From contig JAGFNK010000149.1 in assembly GCA_025769875.1 (NCBI GenBank), positions 1 to 64,000 of the forward strand: a stretch of DNA of 64,000 nt, written 5' to 3'. Below the pieces are notes generated by a model, which saw only the letters and a program-made list of their open reading frames with translations, was not told the origin of the DNA and ran no database searches. The position numbers and the translations under genes were made by a program. Origin of the DNA: Russula earlei. Its lineage: Eukaryota; Basidiomycota; Agaricomycetes; Russulales; Russulaceae. Positions 21,703-33,587 of this stretch are shown one piece after another. Positions within the stretch are counted from its first letter, which is position 1; every line of letters begins with the position of its first letter.

Positions 21703-22990
21703 TTAGAGAGTGAGGGGCTTAAAGTGTATTCGGGTATGGTTAGCATCCAGCAGTTTGTGAATCATCGCAATTATCGCTCTCCAGTCATCAGTTTGATCCA
21801 CCGCTTCAAGTCTAAATTGTTCAGGGCCCCCATCAGGAACCACGCGAGAACACAAGAGTGTGGGTGGAAAATCAAAATCATCTCCGACTTTGGCTTCTCC
21901 AAAGAGATCTCCATAAATGTCTAAAAAACGTCAGTTAGGGGAAAAGATGAAAAGATAGGGACGAACGTCTGAAGATGAGTATTCCTCTGCTTGCGGGCAT
22001 GTTATTGCTTATGACCCAGACATTGTCAAATGCTTGCGGTATCGAACACTCGAAAAACACACGGCGCTCTTCACTTTTGAGAACAAAAAGCGAGTCTCGG
22101 TCTCGGAAGCACTCAAGTTTCGGCCGGCGGTGGAACGTGCCCACATATGCGTTCAGGTTTTCAGGGAGCTCTTCGTAGAAGTGGGGCTTCTCGGCGAGAG
22201 CAAGGCGCCTCCCGTCGTCGAGATGGCTGAAGTTCCAAAGAATTTCAGGCACGTCCGAGGTGCTGAAGAGCGCCTCTGGCATAGGAATTAGGGGATGAGA
22301 ACAAGATTGACGATTCACAGCTCACGTCGGACAATGACGGGATCCGTGTGAGGAAGAGTCGGTAGGATGCGAAACTCTACAATAAACGGTTCCCCTTGAG
22401 TGAGCTGAGTTGGGCGTGGAAAGTATCAGAAAAGAGGGATAGAAGAAGCGCGATTAAGCCGTACACACAAATTTTCGTTTCTTATTCGTTTCATCTTTGT
22501 CCTTCGCTTGATTCATTGAGGTTTTGACACTCTCACCACGGCTATTGATAGCGAATGTTAGCGATACAGTCGCTAATATCACGCTTGATTTTCAGTCACC
22601 TAGGGTGATATTCCGTCTCATAATCGTGCAACTTCCGAATCGCATTACGGAATCCGAGATCCGTGATTGCCTGAGTCCTCAGGCGTGAGTTGACAGCAAG
22701 CCCGATCGCCTTATCGCATTCTTCTAGTGCCCTTAAAGCCAGTCAAAAGGAGAAAAAAAAAACAGGCAAAACATGGGAAATTTACCTCGAAAGTTTATTA
22801 TCTTGACGGAAACATTGCTCTGAAGCAGCATACAAGCTTCGGCAAATGCTGATTAGTTCTTTGGCCTGGTGCCGATATGCCCTGCCTTTGTCGTTCACGA
22901 GGTTCAAAAACTGCTTGTGATCGAACATTTTCGTCTTCTTGGCATTAAATTGAGGAGAGTCGGGCATCGAGTTGATCAAAGAAGTAAAAC
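21003..22990 (+). repeat. Segmental duplication block A, copy 1
   Basis: About 2 kb is repeated in the same orientation at 30,463-32,384. The block carries one complete gene (21,703-22,967 minus) and its 3' flank. Divergence is substantial in coding and intron sequence, but all splice sites are kept, so the duplication is not recent. Confidence 0.8.
21703..22967 (-). CDS. Unrecognised five-exon protein, duplicated (copy 1)
   Basis: Starting at MPDSPQFNAKKTKMFDHKQF (22,967), exon 1 ends NKLSR with a GTAAAT donor at 22,785. Exon 2 reads ALEECDKAIGLAVNSRLRTQ to HDYETEYHP. The next intron has a CTAAC branch site and CAATAG acceptor, also conserved in the paralogue. Exon 3 has a basic stretch, AKDKDETNKKRK, spliced over GTGTGT...CTCAG to LTQGEPFIVEFRILPTLP. 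Exon 4 includes ALFSTSDVPEILWNFSHLDD and FYEELPENLNAYVGTFHRRP. The last exon begins IYGDLFGEAKVGDDFDFPP and ends HTRIHFKPLTL. The product is about 330 residues: a helical N-terminal half and a probably beta-rich C-terminal half, with no signal peptide or membrane segment. I do not recognise the family. The paralogue at 31,144-32,358 keeps the frame and all introns, which argues that both are or were functional. Confidence 0.65.
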
Positions 22991-24836
22991 ACAAGAGCTA
23001 TCTGTCGACTTGGCGCAACTCAACGGCGGCGCAAGGCGCAAAAGCACGAGTCGTGCGAACTCACCGTTCCCGTTCCCATGCCACGGTGATTGCCGGAGCT
23101 CCGGAGCTTTCGCTTCGCTTCTTATACTTACAGATGGGCCGAAGTCGCATCTTCACCCTTTGTTCTCTCCCACGCCGACAAGTAGTGTGCATCGACACAA
23201 TCGAGCATGTACTGTACGTGAGATGATGATTTACATTCCCAATGGCGAAAAGTGACCTCTCCTTCCCCTGCTCCTTTGCGATCTCTTCGCTGCATTTCTG
23301 CCCTCCTTGTCATATATACACCGCACCGTTGTCGCTGAGAATTGCCATTCCGCTACAAGGGCGCGGACGGCGTGCACATTGATTGTGGAATGGGTAGTTT
23401 GGCCCAGGTATCGTATCATAGGCACTGGAACTCTAGCGACTTTATCTGCATGACCACAGCGCGTTGTATCAGGAAGTCGTGCAGGCAATGACCATGCTGG
23501 TAATGCACTCACATACACGACGGACAGGAATGGATAAGTCCAGTCCACTAAAACTCAACTCAGTGGTCAATAAAGGTGAAATATATTGACCACTGAATTG
23601 ACTCAGCTCAGATTACAAATTATTTTAAAACAATTGATTGATTTGTTGCCCTCTCCTCATGCATCGCATTATTGTGAATATGTCAACCCAAACAATTAGA
23701 ACTTAGTCAAATGCTTAAGAGAGGGCAGCTCAGTTCCCAAGTTATGTAACCTAAGATGCAACATGAGTCGCCCCAAATCACCAGGGGGATCATATACACT
23801 TAATTTGCCCGATCAATTTAGCCTTAGCAGACTCGGATAAACTTAACACAATGGCGTATGTTAATACATGGATTTATATTGAATAAATCGAGACATAAAG
23901 TGCATCCACAAATATGACACCAAATTTTAAATAGGAACGGTCTACTCATTACATGGCGATAATCGGCCGATGGGGATCAATCGCCTCGATGACAGAGACT
24001 GACCACACAGATTAAACTCAACGCAAAGATCTGGGCTTTACATTTTGTTACAATTTTACTTGAGCCAAATAATATAGTTAGGATTCTTATAATTGAATCT
24101 TGTTTGTATTTTCCCACTAAGAACCAAGTCTGTGTTGAAGGCAGCGGGCGGCGGCTTGCTGAGTTCACAAAAATACACACAAAAGAAGGGACAAAACAGG
24201 TCTCTTGTTCCGAGGCGTAACTAGAGCGTTTATATACGAGACGCTATCTATGAGAGAGGGGGATATTGGGGGATTGGGGAGACAGAAAGACACAAGTTGG
24301 GAGTGCGATACATGGATGTGGAACAAGACGAGCCAGAGCAATGAGCTGCGAAACGAGGCGTAAGTACAAATCCAGAACAGTATCGTTGACTCAGGTAAAC
24401 GAAACCGATCAGTAACAAGCGAGTCAAAGGGAACAAACAGAGTCGGAGGCCAAGTAACTAGGGAGTCCGAATTCGTAGCAAGACAGAAACTGAGGAGTAG
24501 TGTATGAAGGGTCCGCGAAGCGATGATGATGGAAATCATCAGGGCACTGAGCCCTCGCATCCGACTGTGGTGACGACAGTGAAAGGCAGCAGAGCACATC
24601 TTAGTGGTCACGGTGAGGCAATGCGATGAAAGAGGGTTGAGAGCTGGCTGGGCAGCGGAGGTGGAACCGGTACGCAATGAAAGAGAGTCGAGAGCAATGA
24701 CGCAGGGCTGGAATGGGATGCCGCCTTACAGCGGGACACTGTGTGATGACGTACTAAAGAATTACCTTGGACATGGAAAGCTTTGCGAGACAGCCGACGA
24801 GCTATACCTGGAAAGTGAAGATCCTTTTGGTGGATA
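22991..24836. other. Intergenic; unique to about 23,504, then block B
   Basis: 22,991-23,504 shows no gene and no copy in the window. From about 23,505 the sequence is the downstream flank of the FunK1 gene and recurs inverted at 28,653-30,418. The 170-codon minus frame at 24,165-24,677 is not preserved in the inverted copy, which lacks about 250 bp of it, so I do not call it a gene. Confidence 0.5.
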
Positions 24837-25534
24837 TCATCCTCTACGCTTTTTGTTGAATGATAGACCCTTTGCTACAGAGCTATCATCATCTTTAGCC
24901 TTGCGCTTGCGGCAGCCCCTGCTGAACGTTGGATCATGACCAAGGATGTTCTTTGATAGGCTGCCATCATCGTCGGACCAATTTTTGGATTCCAGGTTCC
25001 GTGTTATGAGATTCAAGACCCATTCAGAAGAACAAAGCTTCTCGTGAGCGTCCTTGACCTCCGTCTGGACATTCCTCTCCTCTTGAGGTTCGGGCATGAT
25101 TGATTTTGGGTTAATATCATCATAGAAGGTTTTAAGAAGGGTGCACAACTCTTCAATGATCTGGCGGCATGGTTCTGGGACAAAACCAAACGAATCCAGG
25201 TGAAGTATTAGTTTGTGTAGGAAAGATAGCTTTCTGTCACCGCCCCGGATAACACCATCTTCATCCACGTCTCTGTATCCATCAAATACGTGTTGCATAT
25301 CTTGTGATTGGCCCTCGATTGCAGAATGTCAGCATTTCATGACAATATAAATAAGAACCCAGTAAAAGGATTCAATATCATCTGAAATTTGATGAGATCG
25401 AGCATGAGGGTGTAATAAAAGTCCTGTTGATATGAACTGCCATGTACCCTGAACACGAAGTCAATTTGCTGCGCATAGGGGATAAACAGATCATACCGTG
25501 CAGGAGTGTTGTCTCTGCTGGGTCACATCCATCC
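23505..25534 (+). repeat. Segmental duplication block B, copy 1
   Basis: About 2.0 kb containing the 3' half of the FunK1 kinase gene and its downstream flank. It is repeated in inverse orientation at 28,653-30,418. The far end of the two copies shares GGACTTATCCATTCCTGTCC. The inverted copy lacks about 250 bp corresponding to roughly 24,300-24,560. Confidence 0.85.
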
Positions 25535-27126
25535 TCTTGGACATGTCCCAGTCGATCAATAAACCTGATCGATCTGGGGCGATCAGAATGTTTCCTGTGC
25601 TCACATCCTGATGTAAAATTTTTGCTTTGTCGTATGCGTCCGTATGAGCTGTTCCAAATTGTCAAACAACAAACTTAAATGTAACGCCAATCCTCACCGA
25701 TCATAGCATCCCGAATGACCTGGCATAGCTCCCAAGTCGATCTGAACGTACTCAGCGGCTGTCCGAGCATGTTCAAGACAAGTCGGTAGTGGACATATCA
25801 TTTGACGCGTGGTGTACCAGGACACCAAATACAATTGCGATAGCCACCTATCACATAGTCTTGCGTCCTTGTGCATTGTACGTCGAGTGAATGCTCCAGT
25901 GTCGACAGCACGTTGCCAGCTGGACCCAACTCCGGAATGAAACGCACTTTTGCTTCTAGTAAATTGCGATAAATATCCCCTTCTTTCTTTCTCGATACCT
26001 GGGAAATCGGTATGCCAGTAATCTTTGAGGTAAACCAGTTTATTCCATTCGACGTCATGGCACACAAATCCAAACGTCGACCGACCAAAAAGGGTTTTCG
26101 TCTCCCATATTGGTTTCCATGTGATATAGGGCTTCGGCTGTCCGTCTGTGGCATGATCGTCATTGACGAGAATCTGGCGAAGGTCTTCAACTTCAATTTT
26201 CTCGACATCCATGTATACCGCCAGCATGGACTGTGCATCACCAACCCCCTTATTGTTCTTCGAGACCGAGGTGACAGTGGTGTCATATCCACGCTGGGCA
26301 AAAGTGAGAGAGTTGAGCCTCCAGATGAATTCGGAAAGGGTGTTGGGATCTTTGGCCCAATTGAATATCTCGGTATAGATAGCACCACTGCGATCCCATC
26401 GCAGTAGTCGCCCTGCTGCCTTTCCAAAGAGGATGATCGAGTAAGAGAAGACCCGAAACTGTGAACAATGGATAGAAGTGGCATAATGTGTGAGTTGACC
26501 ACACACACAATACGCGCGCTCAGTCCACCTAACGTGACACTCGAGCCCACCCTCTTGCCTCATATGTGTAAGGTTGCGAAAAATGTCCTCTTTTTCCTTT
26601 TTGTTTTCGATCCACACATTGACCGCTCTCCAATCCAGTGAGGTCAGCTGCTCGTTTTCCTGATGACCTTCCCTTTTCCGATAGATAACGATGTCTGGTC
26701 TCCCTAGGATTGCCTTATCTTGCTTAACAGTGGTGTTGATGAATGTGAGATTATCAGCGAGGCCAGACGTTTTGATTGCCTGTATCTGTCATGTACGTGA
26801 GCATGGATCCCCCCTTGAATGTGGGGACTGACAAAGTGATCCTCATTGTGTGAGACGGAGCGCTTGTCAAAGCTGATGATGTGTTCCGTCTTTCAAGCTT
26901 GGCTTGCTTCTGGCACGAATTCTGAGAGGAATTCGGCTATTGGCATAGGCCCGATGAATTTGTCACATACGTCCCAGGTCATGTCCTTATATCTCTCTGA
27001 AGCTAGCTTTTGAGGTGTGGATGTGTGTGTGTGACTTCCTGATAGGTCGTATTTTAGAGGTGAAGTAGTCATAGTTAGACTACTTTGCTCAGTTTGAGGC
27101 GGCGTGCTGGGACGGATGACGGCCAT
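24837..27126 (-). pseudogene. FunK1-type fungal protein kinase, decayed
   Basis: From MAVIRPSTPPQTEQS (27,126) the minus strand encodes a FunK1 kinase: an N-terminal segment, FSYSIILFGKAAGRLLRWD, NPNTLSEF-like sequence, KPIWETKTLFGRSTFGFV, then TWELCQVIRDAMIAHTDAYD. The catalytic loop is HQDVSTGNIL and the metal-binding site LLIDWD, with HQD/DWD replacing HRD/DFG as is usual for FunK1. The C-terminal part ends at 24,837. A 49-nt intron (25,649-25,697) and a further intron just after QQRQHSCT were read. Three in-frame TGA codons (26,893-26,895; 25,798-25,800; 25,329-25,331) stand where Arg CGA would restore the protein, and one extra A near 25,985 shifts the frame. The inverted copy keeps CGA at the last site. 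The family role is thought to be signalling; this copy is unlikely to be active. Confidence 0.8.
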
Positions 27127-28652
27127 GTTGTGAGATGAGACAAAGATAAGGTGAGAATCACATACTGCAATCAGTACGTGGTCCCGCAGTCAATGATTCT
27201 CTCTTGACTCTAATCTTAAAACAGGTTGTGTGCGGCAGCAATTACATGTACAATATAAATGATCATTTTGACGTACATACTCGAGCGAAGCCAGGGTGGT
27301 TCAGGGTGCGCGAGCTCGCTCGCTTAAGTATCTGCCTACTACACGGCCACAGCCAGTGAAACCTGGAGAACCGCGGGCCGTAAGTGCCTTATCGGCAATA
27401 ATTGGCCGATGGGGTTGGGGGATCAATCTCCCTGGATGGAGATATGCTTTCATGCAAATTCTCCTGGCAAAATGCTGGATCTGGTGTGCTCACGTATGTA
27501 AAGTGTTTTGTGAATCTGGTCAGGAATGCCCGTCGTTTGGCCAGCCTGAGGCAGATCTATGATCCCAGTGACATCGTATGCTTTTGCCAGCCATAGTGTC
27601 AAGTGCAAGGAGTTCATATCAATGGCATGTATTAAGTTTGAAGCGTCATATCATAGTAAATCTACAAGGACTGTATCAACCATGGAATGTATTGACATTG
27701 TCATGAACAACCTGTTATGGTACATGCTATATCATTTATCAATCCTGTGAAGTCCTGGAGTCAGAGCAGCTGTCACGGTAACTAGCCGTGTCAGTTCACA
27801 AGCAGAAAACAAGTCGATGATAGAGAGGTGTTCAAGAAACGGGCTGGTTCCCGTGTATAATGAGTAAGGATCCCTGCAGCAGTCGAAGGGTTTTATGCTA
27901 AACAGGTTATGGCCAATAGACCCTTCCTAGTACGACTCAGTCCGTTGAGAAGCTAGGGTAAGTTTGTAATGGGATAGACTAGGGCTGGTTCCACTAGCTA
28001 TATGCGTTCAAGTCTGTCGGGACCTTGAACAACGCAGAGAGAGTAGAGGAAGGTAGGTCTTAAAGGAGGAGAGCTCTTCTCAGGAAAGTGAAGAGAGACT
28101 CTTAGGGAAGGAAGGGAAAGGCGAAGAGTAGATGGTGGATGGTGTGTGGAGAGTTGATGAAATGGAGAGGTAGTTGTGTCTTAAGTTTGTGAGAGTGAAT
28201 TGGGTTGCAGGCAAATATGTTTGGACAAGAGTAGGTTGGATTCTACAAGAGACCAAGCTTAGGGCTTTGGTCACAAAGTACTGAGCTTTATATATACAGG
28301 AGAAGCGCAGCAATAGCTGCGCTTTGACTGTGCTACTAGTATAGTAGGAGTCATAATAAGTAGGAGTCATAGGAATGAGGCCACGAATGAGTCAGAACCA
28401 AGTAACTGTGCTGCACAGTAGGTGCACAGCATTGCACAGTCGAAACTAAGAAGTGAACATAAATGGAAAGAGAACCAAACAAAGGGAAAGTAACAGCAAT
28501 CCAGTGTTACCTGGACGTGTATGGATCACATGATAACACAGAAAGGATCACAAGACATAAGAGATCACAAGACCAGTAAGTAAAGGGACGTACGCAAGCA
28601 AACAGTCCATAGCAAAAGGTAAGAAGTAAACGTAAAAGGAAAATGGTGTAAC
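27127..28652. other. Unique spacer between FunK1 and the inverted block B copy
   Basis: No gene is supported. Frames of 60-96 codons on both strands lack family features. The spacer is AT-rich and contains short repeated phrases such as GTGCACAG near 28,420-28,440. I see no terminal repeats that would make it a transposon. Confidence 0.4.
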
Positions 28653-29428
28653 AGGATGTGACCCAGCAGAGACAACACTCCCGCACGGTATGATCTGTTT
28701 ATCCCCTACGCGCGGTGAATTGACTTCGTGTTCAGGGTACATGGCAGTTCATATCAACAGGACTTTTATTACACCCTCATGCTCGATCTCATCAAATTTC
28801 AGATGATATTGAATCCTTTTACTGGGTTCTTATTTATATTGTCATGAAATGCCGACATTCTGCGATCGAGGGCCAATCACAAGATATGCAACGCGTATTT
28901 GATGGATACAGAGACGTGGATGAAGATGGTGTTATCCGGGGCGGTGACGGAAAGCTATCTTTCCTACACAAACTAATGCTTCACCCGGATTCGTTTGGTT
29001 TTGTCCCGGAACCATGCTGCCAGATCATTGAAGAGTTGTGCACCCTTCTTAAAACCTTCTATGATGATATTAACCCAAAATCAATTATGCCCGAACCTCA
29101 AGCGGAGAGGAATGTCCGGACGGAGGTCAAGGACGCTCATGAGAAGCTTTGTTCTTCTGAATGGGTCTTGAATCTCATAACACGGAACCTGGAATCCAAA
29201 AATTGGTCCGACAATGACGGCAGCCTATCAAAGAACATCCTTGGTCATGATCCAACGTTCAGCAGGGGCTGCCGCAAGCGCAAGGCTAAAGATGATGATA
29301 GTCCTGTAGAAAAGGAAATGGGTCTATCATTCAACAAAAAGCGTAGAGGACGATATCCACCAAAAGGATCTTCACTTTCCAGGTATAGCTCGTCGGCTGT
29401 CTCGCAAAGCTTTCCATGTCCAAGGTAA
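28653..29428 (+). pseudogene. 5'-truncated FunK1 kinase fragment
   Basis: The sequence begins after the catalytic loop, at DVTQQRQHSRT. It has the same intron (GTATGA...TTCAG) and continues GTWQFISTGLLLHPHARSHQ to a stop at 29,428. At the codon where the full copy has TGA (25,329-25,331) this copy has CGA (28,853-28,855, Arg), so the tail is open from MKCRHSAIEGQSQDM onward. It lacks the ATP-binding half and cannot be an active kinase. It is on the opposite strand to the full copy. Confidence 0.8.
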
Positions 29429-30418
29429 TTCTTTAGTATGTCGTCACACAGTGTCCCGCTGTAAGGCGGCATCCCATTCCAGCCCTGCGTCATTGCTCTC
29501 GACTCTCTTTCATCGTGTACCGGTTCCACCTCCGCTGCCCAGCCAGCTCTCGACCCTCTTTCATCGCAGCTCATCGCTCTGGCTCATCTTGTTCCACATC
29601 CATGTATCGCACTCCCAACTTGCGTCTTTCTGTCTCCCCAATCCCCCAATATCCCCCTCTCTCATAGATCGTGTCTCATATGTAGAAACTCTAGTTACGC
29701 CTTGGAACAAGAGACCTGTTTTGTCCCTTCTTTTGTGTGTGTTTTCGCAAACTCAGCAAGCCGCCGCCCGCTGCCTTCAACACAGACTTGGTTCTTAGTG
29801 GGAAAATACAAACAAGATTCAATTATAAGAATGCTAACTATATTATTTGGCTCGAGTAAAATTGTAACAAAATGTAAAGCCCAGATCTTCGCGTTGAGTT
29901 TAATCTGTGTGGTCAGTCTCTGTCATCGAGGCAATTGATCCCCATCGGGTGCAATTGATCCCCATCGGCCGATTATCGCCATGTAATGAGTAGACCGTTC
30001 CTATTTAAAATTTGGTGTCATATTTGTGGATGCACTTTATGTCTCGATTTATTCAATATAAATCCATGTATTAACATACGCCATTGTGTTAAGTTTATCC
30101 GAGTCTGCTAAGGCTAAATTGATCGGGCAAATTAAGTGTATATGATCCCCCTGGTGATTTGGGGCGACTCATGTTGCATCTTAGGTTACATAACTTGGGC
30201 ACTGAGCTGCCCTCTCTTAAGCATTTGACTAAGTTCTAATTGTTTGGGTTGACATATTTACAATAATGCGATGCATGAGGAGAGGGCAACAAATCAATCA
30301 ATTGTTTTAAAATAATTTGTAATCTGAGCTGAGTCAATTCAGTGGTCAATATATTTCACCTTTATTGACCACTGAGTTGAGTTTTAGTGGACTGGACTTA
30401 TCCATTCCTGTCCGTCGT
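28653..30418 (-). repeat. Segmental duplication block B, copy 2 (inverted)
   Basis: Inverse copy of 23,505-25,534. It starts abruptly inside the FunK1 coding region at GGATGTGACCCAGCAG and ends at CCTGTCCGTCGTG, where it abuts block A copy 2 within about 45 bp. Confidence 0.85.
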
Positions 30419-30462
30419 GCTAGGAGCATGCTTGCCTCGGCCCTCACGCGTCGATTTTCAAT

Positions 30463-32384
30463 TGTAGGAGCCGATTTTAATGGTGACAAAGTCCGTATCC
30501 TGCTGATACAGGTATTAACGCTGCGTCAGAGGGGGGCCCATTGCCCCGCTCTCTGCCATGCAAGCCTCGGCTCGTCGAGGCCATCCCTTCTCAAACACCG
30601 TGTCCCAGACCAACAAAGGAAACATGAATGAGCAGTTGTGTTGGTTGTCAAGTTGCATAGACTGATTGTCGACGGCGTGGCTTGGCTTCTCTCCCGTGAC
30701 CGTTCTCGCAAATTACCCCGACCAAAATGGGGAAGCCACTCCAACCGACAGAGTGCGCCCGGCTAGGGGGTGTCAGTAGGGACTCTGGCGGAGGCCTCTC
30801 ATAGCGCTCGGGACGTCGGCCGGTTGTAGCAAAGTTGATGGTCCGTTCCTCCCGTGGTGTCAACCTCTTGCCAGGTGCTCGTGTATACCGAACTCGTTGC
30901 GTCTCGAGGCCGAGAGCCCGCTACAATCATATTTTGACTGCCCCGGAAGGAAGTAGGTTATTCGAAAATCGACTTACCAGACAACTTGAGCATCGGAATC
31001 ACAGTACGTCATCAACAAGCACCGTGAAAGCAACTCCAGATTGACTCCCAAATGTTACATAGTTGCATAGCAATATGAATAAATGCCACATAGACACGAA
31101 GGAAGGGGCCCGCAAGGAAGGTTATCACAAGTCCCAACCAGCATTAGGGAGGCAAAGGCTTAAAGTGTATTCGGGTATGGTTAGCACCCAGTAGTTCGTG
31201 AATTTTCCCTCTCCAGTCTTTAGTTCGACCAACCGGTTTAAGTTTAAGTTGCTCAGGGCGCTCGTCAGGAACCACATGTGAAAACGAGAGTTCGGCACTA
31301 CGTGGAAAATATCCTTCGACTTTGACTTCTCCAAAGAGTTCTCCAGAAATGTCTAAAAACGGTCAGTTAGGGGGAAAAGATGAAAAGAAAGGGACGAACG
31401 TCTGAAGATGAGTATGGTGGGCACGTTATTGCTTATGATCCAGACATTGTCAAATGCCTGTAGTGTCGAACACTCGAGAAACACCCGGCGCTGTCCACTT
31501 TCGAGAACAAAAACCGAGCCTTGGAAGCACTTAAGTTTCGGCCAGTGATGGAACGTGCCCGCATATTCGTTCACGTTTTCAGGGAGCCCTTCGTAGAAGT
31601 AGGGCTTCTGGGCGAGAGCAATGCGCTCCCCGACGTCGAGATGACTAAAGTTCCAAAGAATTTCAGGCACGTCCGAGGTGCTGAAGAGCGCCTCTGGCGT
31701 AGGCATTAGGGATGAGAACAAGATTGACGATTAACAGCTCACGTCGGACAATGACGAAATCCCTGTGGGGAAGAGACCGTAGGATGCGAAACTCTACAAT
31801 CAACGGATTCTCCTCAGTGAGCTGAGTTGAAAAGTATCAGAAAAAAGGGACAGAAGAAGCGTGATTAAGCCGCACGCACAATGTTTTCATTCCTATCTCT
31901 TTTATCTTTGTCCTTCGCTTCATTCATTAAGGTTTTAACGCTCTCACAACGGCTATTGATACCAAGGGTTAGCGATAAAGTCATTAAACCAGGAACGATC
32001 TTCAGTTACGTGTGATAATGCTTCGCATAATCGTACAAATCCCGAATCGCATTCTCGAATTGATCATCCGCCTCTGCAGATGTCTTCGCGCCTGACTCGA
32101 CTGCATACCTGATTGCCATGTCGCATTCTGTTAGTATCCTAAAAGGGGGTCAAAAGGAGACATGAACAGGCATATTGATAATCACCTCGACAGCTTATTA
32201 TCTTGAAGGAAACGCTGCTTATTTAAAGCAGCATACAAGCTTCGGCATATGCTGATTAGTTCCTTGGCCTGGTGCCGATAAGCCTTGCCATTGTTGTTCA
32301 CGAGGTCTAAAAACTGAGTTGGATTGAATTGCTTCGTCTTGGCACTAGAATTGGGCATCGAGTTGAACAGAGCAAAACACAATA
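30463..32384 (+). repeat. Segmental duplication block A, copy 2
   Basis: Direct copy of 21,003-22,990. It begins GGAGCCGATTTTAATGG and ends just past the start codon of the duplicated gene. Confidence 0.8.
31144..32358 (-). CDS. Unrecognised five-exon protein, duplicated (copy 2)
   Basis: Paralogue of 21,703-22,967 with the same exon order and an intact frame. MPNSSAKTKQFNPTQFLDLV starts at 32,358; exon 2 is ILTECDMAIRYAVESGAK. An intron with a GTAACT donor, CTAAC branch and CAATAG acceptor follows. Then come AKDKDKRDRNEN, LTEENPLIVEFRILRSLP and ALFSTSDVPEILWNFSHLDV, and a last exon from ISGELFGEVKVEGYF to HTRIHFKPLPP (stop at 31,144). The central STSDVPEILWNFSHLD block is the best conserved and the basic linker the least. 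The function is unknown. Conserved splicing despite many substitutions suggests selection on both copies. Confidence 0.65.
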
Positions 32385-33327
32385 GATGGACACCTCTTGG
32401 CAACCGCCGTACCTCTCCCCCACTACGACACCATGTGACCTTCGGGAAACCGGCCCGTCCCGGTTCATGAATTTCATAGACCGGTCTGTTGCGGTTGCCC
32501 CACGGTCACTGGACCAGTTCAGACCAGTTTATAACCGGTCCAGACCACACATTTATAATGATGTATTGTAACATTAGGGGCATTCCAAGTAGCCACTTAT
32601 TGGGCACTTATTTTGTTACTTATTTGTCACTTATTCACATTTTACTGCCAAATCAGCAATAAGTAACTGTAATAAGTAACAAATAAGTGGCAAATAAGTA
32701 CTACTCTGGAACCCCCCCTCCCGAGAATTCAATGATAAGTAGCAAATACAGTAATGACTTATTCTGAGCATCCATGGGTCCAGCATTCCCTTTGGCACCA
32801 CATACTGAGTTTGAATTGCAAAGTCGACTCAGAAAGATTGAAGTTGTCATGATGTGTATTGTTCACCATGCCTGCCACATCAAAATGGACACGCATTCTC
32901 ATGGATGTCTTGAACTATCATGTCCAGCAGAAGTGGGCTTGTACAAGAGAGGAGCTTGAGAGTCATTCACACAGGTAGATGGAGACAAAAGGGGAAACAT
33001 GGGGCATAAAAACATGTTATTCAGAACAGTAGCTACTGGTCCTTATGTACTGTAGCTAATGTGAGAGGGAACTGGGTAACCATCCTCAGTCAAAGCATCT
33101 TGAGCAAGTCTTTGACCTTGTGTGCACATGATCCCATCATCACAAAGGGGGGTGTGCATGTTCTGAGGTGTTGTCATGTGTTGGAACATGGGTGCAGTGC
33201 AGGGAATGTGTCATTGTGTGGTGTTGCCAGGCATTGGCCATGTTCCTGTTATTGAGGGGTAAAAAGTATTGCAGGGATTGGCTATGGACTGGGTATGGAT
33301 GCATGTGTGTTTTTGGTGATTGCAGCA
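32385..33327. other. Intergenic, with a small palindromic element
   Basis: No gene is supported. It holds the MITE-like palindrome at 32,577-32,718 and a cluster of ACCGGTC-type inverted motifs at 32,450-32,545. 33,100-33,327 resembles the GT-rich flank beyond the Copia insertion. Confidence 0.4.
32577..32718. mobile_element. MITE-like palindrome
   Basis: The left half GGGGCATTCCAAGTAGCCAC, with repeated CACTTATT units, pairs with the right half, which has AATAAGTGGCAAATAAGTAC and ends GGAACCCCC. The arms of about 55 bp are imperfect and separated by a short AT-rich centre. There is no coding capacity. A clear target duplication was not found. Confidence 0.45.
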
Positions 33328-33587
33328 TGGTGAGAAAAGGGCCAGGGACGGGAATGGAATGGTAGAAAACGCTTCAATTGTGTGGGCCCACGCGAGGGCC
33401 GTAGTTAAATCACAAGTACGCTACGGGCTTGGTAATCGTACACGGAAGTATATACTATAAGTAGTTTTTTATGATTTTATGTATGACGTCGTATGAGATC
33501 ATAACAAAACGGAACGTACATATTCATCGCGGATACAATATATACGTGAGCGCGTGAAACATATAACAAAAACATACATTTACATCA
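33328..33587 (-). repeat. 3' LTR of the Copia element
   Basis: TGGTGAG...CATCA on the plus strand. The stop codon of the polyprotein (33,580-33,582) lies inside it. Confidence 0.93.

Noticed and set aside
24165..24677. Minus-strand 170-codon frame downstream of FunK1
   Set aside because: The inverted duplicate lacks about 250 bp of it and does not preserve the frame.
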